A stretch of DNA of 64,000 nucleotides from Schistocephalus solidus (lineage: Eukaryota; Platyhelminthes; Cestoda; Diphyllobothriidea; Diphyllobothriidae), in assembly GCA_017591395.1 (NCBI GenBank), contig WEDG01000755.1, positions 124,001 through 188,000 of the forward strand, read 5' to 3'. Positions 1-9,479 of this stretch are shown in pieces. Both the position numbers and the translations under genes were made by a program. The stretch's first letter is position 1. Each line of letters starts with the position of its first letter. The notes below the pieces were generated by a model that was not told the DNA's origin, made no database searches, and saw only the letters and a program-made list of their open reading frames with translations.

Positions 1-664
1 TCATTGGACTATGCAGGAATTGTCCTTGGTGTTCCACTATCGAAAGCGCAATAAAACGGAACGCACGCAGGTATAATCACAAAATCCCGTTTTAGATTGG
101 AGGCCCATTGCCCCTGATCGTCATTTAAGCCCTCAAAGTCAGTTACTGAAACAAATCCACGGATATTAGGGGGTTCAGGAAGAAGACACGGCGAGAACTG
201 CCTGCAACCTGCTCGCTTAACAACAAGTTCCTGCACCTGCCCACCCAGTTGCTTCCGCGTGTCACGTGCTGCCCTCTCTGAACCAGATGTCGCCAAGCCG
301 TTTTTACCCAAGGGCGTAGTGATTGGATAGAGGAGAGATATTAAAAATCAATTCATCTATTATTTTCCGTCAGTATTTCTTGATTCGGAATTCCTGCACG
401 GTCTGAAAACTCAGAGCAGTATACTGACGGTTCCTGCGATTGAACGCTGTCCGATTGTTAAACAAAAACCAGCAACTGATGTCTTTTTTTTGATAAAATC
501 TATATGATGACAATAGCTGGTGCATTGACGAAGACCTAGGCCAGAACGTAGCCTCCCAATCTCAATTGTCTTTGTTGGAGGTCCTCCGCTGCAGACAGTA
601 CGAATCGTAAGGCGCCTGCCATCGAGAGTTCCAACCTGGGAAGCAGTGAGCAATGGAACGACCA
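1..664. other. Unassigned sequence
   Basis: I see nothing I can name here. Two open frames on the minus strand (100 and 84 codons) show no motif I recognise and no codon pattern that argues for coding. The stretch ends directly at the tandem repeat that starts at 665. Confidence 0.4.
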
Positions 665-984
665 CGTCAGGTCACCTGATCGGTGCAATATTGGACAAAC
701 GCGTTTAATTGATGCTCACGTTTTCATACGTCAGGTCACATGATCGGTGCAATATTGGACAAACGCGTTTAATTGATGCTCACGTTTTCATACGTCAGGT
801 CACCTGATCGGTGCAATATTGGACAAACGCGTTTAATTGATGCTCACGTTTTCATACGTCAGGTCACCTGATCGGTGCAATATTGGACAAACGCGTTTAA
901 TTGATGCTCACGTTTTCATACGTCAGGTCACCTGATCGGTGCAATATTGGACAAACGCGTTTAATTGATGCTCACGTTTTCATA
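665..984. repeat. Five-copy 64-bp tandem repeat
   Basis: Five head-to-tail units of 64 bp start at 665, 729, 793, 857 and 921. Each begins CGTCAGGTCA and ends CTCACGTTTTCATA. The only difference I see is one base in the second copy (GTCACA for GTCACC). Units are contiguous with no spacers, so this is a minisatellite and not a CRISPR. The near identity implies recent expansion or homogenisation. The unit holds ACGCGT and GGTCACCTGA-type palindromic stretches but no coding frame. Confidence 0.95.
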
Positions 985-1689
985 CAGTAGTTTCTAGCTG
1001 CTGCTGCGTGATAATCGACTCGCTGATGGGTCCCTTAAGATTACCCACATGGATTCCATCATGAATACCCCTGGCGCTTGGCAAAGAATCAGAATCAGCC
1101 AGATCGTCGCGGTAACAATACCAGAAACTCATTGCATCAGAACCACAGCTGTTATGGAGATTGCTCGCATGTACACAGGCGAAAATACGAGTTCCAGAAA
1201 ACACCTGACAGCACGGGAACTCAGTCGTTGGAATGAGAACTTTATTCGCCTAACTCTTCAAATGGGCACGCGAAACCAACATCGGATAAACGGGCATCAG
1301 ACTTATGAGTGTTGCTCATTAGGTGGCCACACGTTCAAGTTAAATGAGGCAGGAATTCTTGTGAGAGACACCAACTGCATGAACCTCCAGTTGGCTTAAT
1401 CATGGTTATATGGCGCAGTAACAATCGCAGTGGTCTGCCCCTGCATATAGAGCCCACAGACAGAGGACTCGGTCAGGCAGGCAGCACACAATGAATGCTG
1501 CTACCGGGGACAGTACTGGACTGCAAAATTGCAGAATGGTTAACGCGCCAGTAACCAATATGGGTAAGGACAGTGTGGCAATCAAGAACTCAGCGGCGGA
1601 CCACCGAGCAAATACCACACCAGGTGCAAGTGTCTGTAATGCATGCAAGAGTTCAGAAAACCCACAGCAATTGTGCGTCTAAACTTTGT
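985..1689. other. Unassigned sequence between minisatellite and LINE
   Basis: No recognisable protein or RNA. A 116-codon plus-strand open frame at 1049-1399 and several shorter ones have no visible domain. The 3' end of the minus-strand RTE-like LINE appears to begin near 1690, judged from where similarity to the second copy at 23.56 kb starts. Confidence 0.4.
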
Positions 1690-1893
1690 ACTTATACTTG
1701 TCACGGCTGCGAACATGCATGACCTAGCCGGTCTCGATGATGTCACGGATTGTGCTTCTCCAAGCGTGACGATTCGCGGCAGCAGACCTGGACAGCTCAA
1801 TCCATTCTCTCCACCAACGATGGACACCGAATACCAAGAAGGTCCAAGAAGAGTTTCCATGTCTCGACGAACCGTGTCGAGCCAGGTTTTAAG

Positions 1894-2334
1894 CTAACCA
1901 CATCTTCGACGCCTCAAATTGGATAGTGGGGCCGGATCAAGAGCAGTAACACTGCGTTTGTGAGGTGGGCAACGAAGAACGTGCCAAAACCACCTCAGCC
2001 GTCGTTCTTGGATAGCTTGGAATATTCTTGCGATGTTTTCGCAGCGAGTAAGGACTATCTCATTTGAGACGAAATCAGTGTCCTTCTCTCGGAGGATGGT
2101 CCTCAAGCAGTGGTGATCAAATGCCTCCAGCTTTCGCTCATCTTCCACGCGTATAGTCCAGCATTCACAGCCATGGAGAAGGACAGGCCGGACAGAGGCA
2201 AAGTACACGCGAATCTTTATGACGTTAGAAATGTCCCGTCGTGTCCACGAACACTTTCTAAGGCTTGAGAAAACCCGACGAGCAGCATCGATTCGGGAGA
2301 CAATGTCATCCTTACTCTGTACGTTCAGCAGCAA
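1894..2334 (-). pseudogene. LINE reverse transcriptase C-terminal region
   Basis: This 146-codon frame holds the post-palm part of the same LINE: 'IDAARRVFSSLRKCSWTRR', 'RPVLLHGCECWTIR', 'KLEAFDHHCLRTILR' and 'RRLRWFWHVLRCPPH'. Those are signature C-terminal blocks of endonuclease-reverse transcriptase LINEs. It follows the YADD-containing frame after a short break near 2340-2374. The function of the region in active elements is not well defined; it may bind template RNA. Confidence 0.85.
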
Positions 2335-2373
2335 TCTCGTCCCACGGTAGTTGAAACTGCCTACCTCTTCAAG

Positions 2374-3534
2374 TTAACAGCCATCGATCTCGAGAGGTGC
2401 CTTCTTCTGGGCAGGGATGAAGCTTGAAAAACCTTTGGCTTTCCCCGCATTTCTGGACAAGCCGACCGATTTAGTGACCTCATTCACCAGCGGGACCATA
2501 GACTGCAGTTCACCAAAGCTTAAAGCTAGTAAGGCAATATCATCTGCGTAGTCAAGATCGGCCAGCTGGCGTCCGGTCGCAAGCTCAACACCGTCATTTT
2601 CATGCAGGGCCTTCCCAAGAATACACTCGGAAGCGAAGTCGAACAGAATGGGCGACAAAATACAACCTTGTCAAAAGCCAGACCGAATACCGACTGGTTG
2701 TGAAAGATTGTTATGAAACAAAACTCGTGCATGGGGTTGAGCTGTAATAGGTCTTGATCATGGTGATAATTTTTCGTGGTAGACCATCTACTGCCATTAT
2801 ACGCTATAAGGATTCATGATGGATTTAATAAAAGGCGGCGGTGGCGAAGTTGACAAAGCAGATAGCCATCGGCTGCTGGTAAATATGGCGGAATTCAAGG
2901 ATGCGCCTTAATGTGAATATTTGGTCCACGCATCCACGCCCAGCACGGAATTCAGCTTGGGTTGGACCTCGTCCTCGAGTCGTGCACAGCCTGGAATTAC
3001 CTGAGAAGGACAATAGCGAAGAACTTAGCGGCAACGTCAATTAGACGGTAGTTTCGCATCTCGTTTTATCTGCCTTCGTGTGCGCAGCCCCAAGGATTCC
3101 TAAGCCTCAGTCGTCAGGGCAACCTCGTGTCTCCACGCTTGTGCAATCCCTTCATAGAGCCAGGATGCCAGTGTGTCGACACAAGACTTGTAGATTTCAG
3201 TGGGTATACCGTCCTCTCCAGCTGCCTTGTTGTTGCGCAAACTTTTTATGGCAAAATTGAATTATCCTTTAGAAGGGGGATCACATTACACTGCATAGGC
3301 AGGCGAGGGAGGAAACCCCGTTGCGCATGGGAGTGAGGGGATGCTGGGCTCGGTATCGAAGTTGAGACGGTGCTCGAAGGGCTTACACCAGCGCTCGACC
3401 TTTGCCAAGTTGTCAGCAATAAAGCTGCCGTGCACGTCATGAACAGAGTCGTTCAGTGCAGAGGAAATACCACAAACTTGACGGATAATTTGGAAGAGTA
3501 TTCGAGTGTCTCCTAAGTTTAAGGCCTGTTCCAT
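2374..3534 (-). pseudogene. LINE reverse transcriptase domain, frameshifted
   Basis: Several minus-strand frames together give a reverse transcriptase. 3534-3286 is the connector ('GDTRILFQIIRQVCG', 'VERWCKPFEHRLNF'). 3040-2825 carries 'QAEFRAGRGCVDQIFTLRRI' (fingers/palm) and the degenerate 'CFVNFATAAFY', where active enzymes have the first catalytic Asp motif. 2658-2374 carries 'ADLDYADDIALL', the YADD catalytic box. Frameshifts and stops separate these blocks, so no functional enzyme is made. The blocks are collinear with the endonuclease upstream and the C-terminal region downstream. Confidence 0.85.
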
Positions 3535-4237
3535 TGAGGTCTATATTTCATTTCAATATTTCTTCCAGTCTTCCTCAGCCGATTTTGTCGTTATCTTTTG
3601 GAGTTGGCGGAAGGAAGCATCGTTGTAGGACCTGGATCAAGCCGTCTGGGCAGACAACTGCTGAGTTTTTCCGCTGATCCAGTCACTGCAGAGTCGATGA
3701 GTATATCCAAGGATTTTCTTATCTGCTCCATAGACTAATGCTTTCAGGGGTGACCCTCACTACTGCCTTCTCCGTCTTTTCGGGTAGTTAAACCGGACCG
3801 GATTTCTCGGTTCAGGGTCTCAGAAGTGCCGGGTTGTTGGATTTTGGTGACATCGAGGCGTCTAGCACGTGGCATGTTGGGTGCGGCTGATAGGTGAAAT
3901 TTCAAGTGTGTACGAACAAGAACACGGTTAGACCCATAGACATCACCAGTCTCGGCACCACACATCGATCTGCTATCATGAACCCAACCGCGGAAGCGTG
4001 AACTGACTAGGATGTGGTCGACCTGACTGGCCGTATAACCGTCGTTTTAATATCAGGGCAGCGGCTGTTTATTTTGGTGCTGGAAGCACGTGTTCATGAC
4101 AAACAGTCGGTTCTGGTCAGCAAAGTTCAGCAGTCTCTCACCATTTTTACATCGCGAACCAAGCCCAAAACGGCCAACAAGATGACTGTTTGTGAAGTAA
4201 CCACGTACAGTCCGGCCATTCAAATCCCCAGCAACAA

Positions 4238-4699
4238 TCAGAGTCTTTCAAAAAACGCTTGCAGCTGCGAGTAAAACGTCTCTTGGTCGCGCTGTTTGGC
4301 AACGGAAGTTGGTGCGTACACGGAGACGATAGATATGTTTTTGAAGTGACCTTTCAGTTGCACATAGGCCATCCTTTCATTGACTGGTTCCAAAGCAAGC
4401 AATGCACGGTTTGCTTGTTGCGAGAAGGCGATCGCCACACCATGTCTAACAGAAAAATTGCGAGGATCACTGTGGTACAGGGTGAATTGTGAGTAGGCTC
4501 CCGGGATCTTTATTTCCAGAGAGCCTGAGTTAGGTATTCCGAATTCTGACAGGCAGCACACATCAAAGTTGTACTGATAAAGACTGCGCGCCGTCAGAAT
4601 TTGGGTACCAGGGTCCAGGAACGTTCGCACATTCCAGCATCCAATAGTAAGTGTGCGATTCCGATTGGGTAGTCCAGCTCGCATACTATTCGCGCGCAC
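4238..4699 (-). pseudogene. LINE endonuclease domain (APE type), N-terminal part
   Basis: A 153-codon frame carries the start of an exonuclease-endonuclease-phosphatase fold: 'TIGCWNVRTF' (the metal-binding Asn motif) near residue 17, 'DVCCLSEFGIP' where active elements have a catalytic Glu in a C-L-x-E-T/V pattern, and 'SIVSVYAPT' near residue 125. In an intact LINE this domain nicks target DNA to prime reverse transcription. The frame breaks after 'AFFERL', before the GDFN and SDH motifs, which lie in other frames toward 4000. It heads the element whose reverse transcriptase lies just downstream. Confidence 0.85.
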
Positions 4700-5129
4700 C
4701 CCTGGACTAGGGTTGCGAAGCCCGTCGGTTCCCGCGGATGCCGTAGCATGGACATATTTTCATGAGGTGTCTTGGGGATTTTAAGCACGAACGGGTCCCC
4801 AACAGCCATTCGGATTGTTTTTTCGAGGTTTTCTCTTCTAGCGCTCTGGCCTAAGAGACTACCTCACAAGGCAGCGGTGGCAAGCAAACTTATTTAATGG
4901 CGGTTCACACTCGCCATGTCACCGTACCGTCATCGGGTTTTGCGGCTTTTTTAAGGCTTTTGGCACCCTGGTAGTACGCGCTACTGGTTCGCGACTACTT
5001 ATTTGCCAGACCCGAGAGTTTGCTTATTTAGCAGCTAACCTTCACTGAAGATCGTTCAACTATCCGCTACCTGTGGACGCGCCGAGTAACCAGTAGCGAG
5101 GCTAATGGGTAACCCATCTAACCCGAAAC

Positions 5130-6150
5130 ATTAGGCGACCAAACCCATTCATGCATCAAATTAGTTTCCTTTTTCTCACAGCCCCTTTACTGTCCCTGAA
5201 TACCGTCCTCGGGAAGATAATTATACATAAACCCTCAGCTAATGCAGAAAAAGGCCTAAAAAGTAATTTATTTTTCAAAAGTGCTTTGAGGGGAAAAATG
5301 CCTCTACATAGGGACATGCAAAGCTCATTTCAATCACAAAAGCCTTCATTCACGAGGTTAATACTTCATGATTTGTACGTGCTTTGAAATTATGCTTGTT
5401 TTAGAGCTATGGAAGTAATGAGTTTATTCCTTATTTGATTAAGAAATTTAACGGTGATGAGCCGGTATGTGGCCCCTCGTAGTCCTTATTTGTGTGAAAT
5501 AAGTACTTATGTCATCTAAGTGGGTTGAATGTAACACCTTCCCTTTCAGTAATTTTCCTGTCACGCTTCCCTCAACCGCTGATATTAACGTTAAGCTTTG
5601 AGGGCTAGGCCTGAGGTTAAGAGTGTTAGCAGTTTTAATTAGCACGGTTAGAGGTTGAGGGTTGGGATTAGAGCCAAAGGTTAGGGTTATGATTAGGTTG
5701 GGACAAAAGGTAGAGTGTTTTATGGTTAGGTACGTTTTTAGATCCAGAGTTTGGGTTAGTAGCTAGACAAGCAACTTCCCGTTTATGTTGATTCGCGGCC
5801 ACCGCGATTTAACATATTCCTAGCACGTTCAGTGGTCAACACAGGCTGCGATCAGTTTGCCCGGAATATCCATGTGATTTTAGTGGTCTGACGATGAAAG
5901 CCTGAAAACATATTTTTGTCAATCTGACTTGCTAATAAATATTTCCGTAATACTTCAAGTATTGTGTCGTTCAGAAACCAGTGATCTTGTTGCTCTGCCA
6001 CCGCAAAGCTATAGCAATCGGATACCGGCACCAAAGTTCATTAGAAGGATGTAACCACAAGCGTGGGGTGGGACTTATTGAAGACGTTGATTTTTGCCTG
6101 GTTGGGGATGGACTACATATTTAGAAAATTAGCCCATGCTTTAATGACTG
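5130..6150. other. Unassigned sequence with telomere-like tract
   Basis: No gene is visible. At 5600-5765 the plus strand is rich in GGTTAG, GAGGTTGAGGG and GGTTAGGGTTA-like words, resembling heavily mutated TTAGGG telomere repeats. The rest is AT-rich without a recognisable family. Confidence 0.35.
5600..5765 (+). repeat. Degenerate telomere-like G-rich tract
   Basis: Repeated words such as GGTTAGGGTTATGATTAGG lie on the plus strand. A C-rich counterpart (CCTAATCC, CCTAACTC, CTTAACCTC) lies in the opposite orientation at 8845-9000. The units are irregular, so this is at best an ancient interstitial telomeric or subtelomeric repeat and may be only compositional. Confidence 0.35.
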
Positions 6151-6159
6151 CGTCAGATT

Positions 6160-6680
6160 GACCGTCGTAATCCGACGATGTCAACTGTATGCTCCGCCGA
6201 AGGGTGGTCCAGGAATGGTGACTTGCGTGTGAATTAGTTTGATAGTAGATTTTCACAGCATCGACCGCATTGATTCCTCCTCCCCTACCTGAGCCCGGTA
6301 TCATGACAGATTCAAGATGACCGGAGGCGGGAGAAGGACCTGGCCCAGCTGGCCTAGCGCGGCCAGAGCAGCCCACCTCAGTGTGCCGCGCACACATCTG
6401 GCTCGAGGTTACACGGAGGAGGAGTGCCTCAGCGGCTACACACTAAAGGGCATCGCAGCTGACTCTCAGTCCCGCCAGTCAGCACTCCACGCAAAACACT
6501 GTGGATTGACTACGCGCTCCGGGTTATCCCGTCCAGTTATTGACAACCTTCCAAAGTCCGCTGCTTTAGAAGTACACCGTGATAGAGTTCAAGCGCGTCA
6601 GATTGTTTATAGTGAGAAAAATGCACTGGAGCCGTCGAGACTCTATTTCTCCTCTTCACGCAGAATTATGGGGCCGCAGT
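6160..6680 (-). repeat. GC-rich dispersed repeat, copy 1
   Basis: On the minus strand this matches the repeat arrayed at 27.66-29.13 kb. Shared blocks include the segment corresponding to GACTGAGAGTCAGGCTG-type sequence (here its complement, near 6460-6485), GTTATCCCGTC at about 6525 and CAAGCGCGTCAGATTGT at 6590-6606. The outer end (GTCGTAATCCGACGATGTC, about 6165) also matches the ends of the copies at 18.5 and 29.1 kb. No conserved reading frame runs across copies, so I regard it as a non-coding, non-autonomous repeat. Confidence 0.75.
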
Positions 6681-6689
6681 GACCGTGCA

Positions 6690-7389
6690 GTTGTTTGATG
6701 CGAGTAGGCTGGCGTACCCGTCTTCGTGCGCCACAGCATGACCCTGTCCTTAACGCAAACACCAGCATTTCCAAAAAAAACAGGGAAAGCATCTGCGGGA
6801 TTGTAGCCGCTTTTCGCCTGGCACATCGTGAGGAGTTAAAGTATACCCAATCAAATTAACCGACTACATTTGAGCATGCGTAAATGGCGAAAACTAACTC
6901 GAGGCAGATTGCTTTTCATATGCTTAATAATTATTAAGCCTCAAATTCTGCTTCGTTTGGCAAGTGTATTATGACCGGACGTTATGTCCTCAAATTTCGT
7001 CAAACGGATTCAAATAAATAATGCAAACATTCAAAAGAATTTCGCTTTTTCAATATGTCACATCATATTATACCGACCGTTTAATTACCTGTGTATACAG
7101 GGGCTTCCCCTTTAATTATCTTTTTCATCTTGACGACTCACTGCATAATCCACGCACTGCAAGTTGGGGATGGGTCGCAGGGTTTCTACCGTTTGTAGCA
7201 TGTTGAAAGGCAGAGCTCCTTTTAAAGTGAAATCTGGAGTGTTTCGTTTAGGAGAGGGTGCCGGAGTCTCGGTGTACGTGGCACGCACTTGCAGATTAGG
7301 TCGTGAAAGCTGTATCAAATGCCGCGCCCATTCCCGCATCAGAGCAGATAGCCAGCTCGGACCAGGGAATAGAGGGAATGGGGATTGAC
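6690..7389. other. Unassigned AT-rich sequence
   Basis: No gene or named repeat is recognisable. The stretch separates oppositely oriented copies 1 and 2 of the GC-rich repeat. Confidence 0.35.
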
Positions 7390-7735
7390 TGCCTTGGCAC
7401 ATTTTTCCTCGCTATAAAACAAGCTGATGCGCTTAAGAGCCATCATGGTGCGCTAAAGATCCCTGGCTTGGGAGGTTTGCCAGCTGAAGCGCAACCCAGG
7501 AATCTCTGGGCTGGTAGCCCATTGTATGGAGGGGCCGGTCGAGAGTCGAGGCTGTAATGGCTCATCCTTGGCGGATGCTCCGCTGGCCATGCAGGATTCA
7601 GACGCATGGGGGCTCCTCCGACCGCGCCAGGCATCTGCGCCCGCCCACCTCGGACTTATTGCGCTTGTTCAGGACACCCGGGTCCGGGTGGGGAGGAATT
7701 AGAGGAGAGTGCGACCAGATACTGCGTGAGTCTTC
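7390..7735 (+). repeat. GC-rich dispersed repeat, copy 2 (diverged)
   Basis: The plus strand reads through the same landmarks as the 28-kb array: TTTTTCCTCGCTATAAAAC, GATGCGCTTAAGAG, CATGGTGCGCTAAAG, CCTGGCTTGGGAGG, GCTCCTCCGACCGCGCCAG and a terminal GGAGAGTGCG. Divergence is high. It lies inverted with respect to copy 1, about 700 bp away. Confidence 0.65.
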
Positions 7736-9239
7736 TATATCACTAAAATCAGATTCTGGAAATCATTGGTCTTATGCCATCCCTGCTCCTAGGCCACAGA
7801 GCCTCCCTCCAATTCACTTAAATAGCCTGTATTTCAGTCTCGTGGTGCGTTACAGTAGTTATTTATTTCCTCTTCGTAATTTCATTGAGGGTTTTGAAAC
7901 TGGATTCCGATGATGTATCTACCGTGTAGAGGTAGTAGCGGATGCTAATGGCGAATGAATCCGGCTACGGTTTGGCGGCGGAGCTGTAAAGGGAACAGTG
8001 AAAGCCTCTCTGCAGGCACTTCAGTACAGTCTACCAGTATAAAGTTATTTAACCTCGAAAATAACTTAAAATCGCTGGATGGCTGCCCCGATATCCATCC
8101 GGCATGTACAGAGTCTAGAGATAATTCAGAATTTGGCCTGTGAAAATCATCTTTCAAAATTGTTGGTAATAGCAGATCAGAGTAAGACCTAGGTTCATTT
8201 AAGGTAAAGCAATTACATGGGAATTCTTTCAATCATTTGTATAATGCTGTAACAATTGTAGCAGCCATACGGCTTTCCAAAAGATTGGATTGGAATATCT
8301 ACAAAAGGCTTGCTGTAAGATAAAATGGGAATCTCCAGGGCCAGAAGGGGCTACGCATGAACAAACCCGTGCTATATGACGTAGTTTCAGGCAGTCTCTT
8401 TGCAAATCTATAACGTTGCAGCATGTACTTTTTCCAGTTCAGCGAGAGCTTGGTTTTCTCAGAGCCTGTGGCCCTGCTGAAATATTTTGAGTGTTTTCCC
8501 CGATTGCCAGCAGCACTAATTTGCAATGAATAATCAAATCTAAAATTGGAATTCTTTATTGAAAGGGAAAAATGCTTTATTGCGGACATCTTTTGTTCAA
8601 GTAATAAAATGGACAGTTAAGGAACTGCCCAAAATAATATAGCCTTTGGCACTGTAGTGGCATCAAGGTGGAAGCTAAGACACCCACCCGACTTTAGAAC
8701 AGTGGCTGATCCACTGTTTGGTATGGCCGCTAAAGGGACAAGGGATGGAAACCGCCGCAGCCACTTTAAAAGGTTATATACAGTACATTTCAAGATGGGT
8801 AAATGCACTCCTGCATTAGCATTAGCTTACTTAGCAGTGCCAACCACAACCTCCGTCTTAGCCCTAACTCTATCCTACACCTACAGTTAGCTTGCGACAA
8901 AACCTTAGCTCTTGAATTTCGTCATGACTCCTAGCCCCAATCCTGAACTTAACCTCAAGCGTAAAGCCTAATCCCTCACCTCAATCCTAAACGCAATTTC
9001 TCAGATTTGGCGCAAAACCACATGTATTTATTAGGCCATTCCTTATTCAGTGTCTTGGTGACCATACCTACAATGTTTGTTAATTATTTATTAGTGGAAT
9101 TTCCAGTTCTTTTAACTCAAGATATTCCGTGTAGCCATATTGAAACCGATCATCTTTATTAGGTATGGATATGATTGGCGGATGGCGGCTCATCAGTCCA
9201 GTGCGTTTCTGGCGGGATGCGAGGTTAATGGCAAGGACG
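7736..9239. other. Unassigned sequence with C-rich telomere-like tract
   Basis: No gene is recognisable; open frames are short and lack motifs. At 8845-9000 the plus strand is rich in CCTAA-like words (CCTAACTCTATCCTACACC, AACCTCAAGCGTAAAGCC), the inverse of the tract at 5600-5765. Confidence 0.35.
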
Positions 9240-9254
9240 AGTATGTCATAATAG

Positions 9255-9475
9255 TATAATCAGTGGGTGCCGCACTACCATGGTTGCTACCCGATCGCTA
9301 CCGACGGGACAAAGAGAACATCCCTCAATGGGCCAAGCATATGTGGCTCTGTACCAAACAGATGAAGTAGGCTCGAGGCTTAAGAAGTTTGCAACTCCTG
9401 GGGGTGGGTGTGGCTTGGCTGATGAAGGCTATTGGGTGAAATAGCCATTCCGCATTTTTTCAATCTTTATCAGCT
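9255..9475 (+). repeat. SINE-like repeat with degenerate hammerhead core
   Basis: This copy belongs to the SINE-like family seen at 19.4-19.9 and 29.5-30.0 kb. Shared parts are a leader resembling GGTGGACGCC...CCACTACCAAGCC (here mutated, 9260-9310), CTCAATGGG at about 9325 where the other copies have a tRNA-like head, and the 3' body GGCTGATGAAGGCTATT at 9417-9433 followed by GTGAAATAGCCATTCC. The CTGATGA box (9419-9425) and GAAA (9438-9441) remain, but the hairpin between them is broken. Confidence 0.6.
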
Positions 9476-9479
9476 ATTA

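Larger units (their letters stand above)
1690..5100 (-). mobile_element. Decayed RTE-like non-LTR retrotransposon (LINE)
   Basis: Read on the minus strand, this stretch encodes in order an APE-type endonuclease (about 4699-4238), a connector, a reverse transcriptase (about 3540-2374) and the typical C-terminal region (2334-1894), followed by a 3' untranslated region to about 1690. The upstream end is uncertain; GC-rich sequence at 4830-5100 may be its 5' region. The reading frame shifts many times and there are several stops, so this is an old, inactive copy. The order and motifs match the endonuclease-reverse transcriptase LINEs common in flatworms; the RTE label is inference. The 3' end recurs at 23.56-23.80 kb in the same orientation. 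Confidence 0.85.

Noticed and set aside
665..984. CRISPR array
   Set aside because: Units are contiguous 64-mers without spacers, and the sequence is eukaryotic.
1049..1399. 116-codon plus-strand gene
   Set aside because: No motif or conservation inside the window supports it.
5600..5765. Real telomere or chromosome end
   Set aside because: Words are too irregular and sequence continues on both sides.
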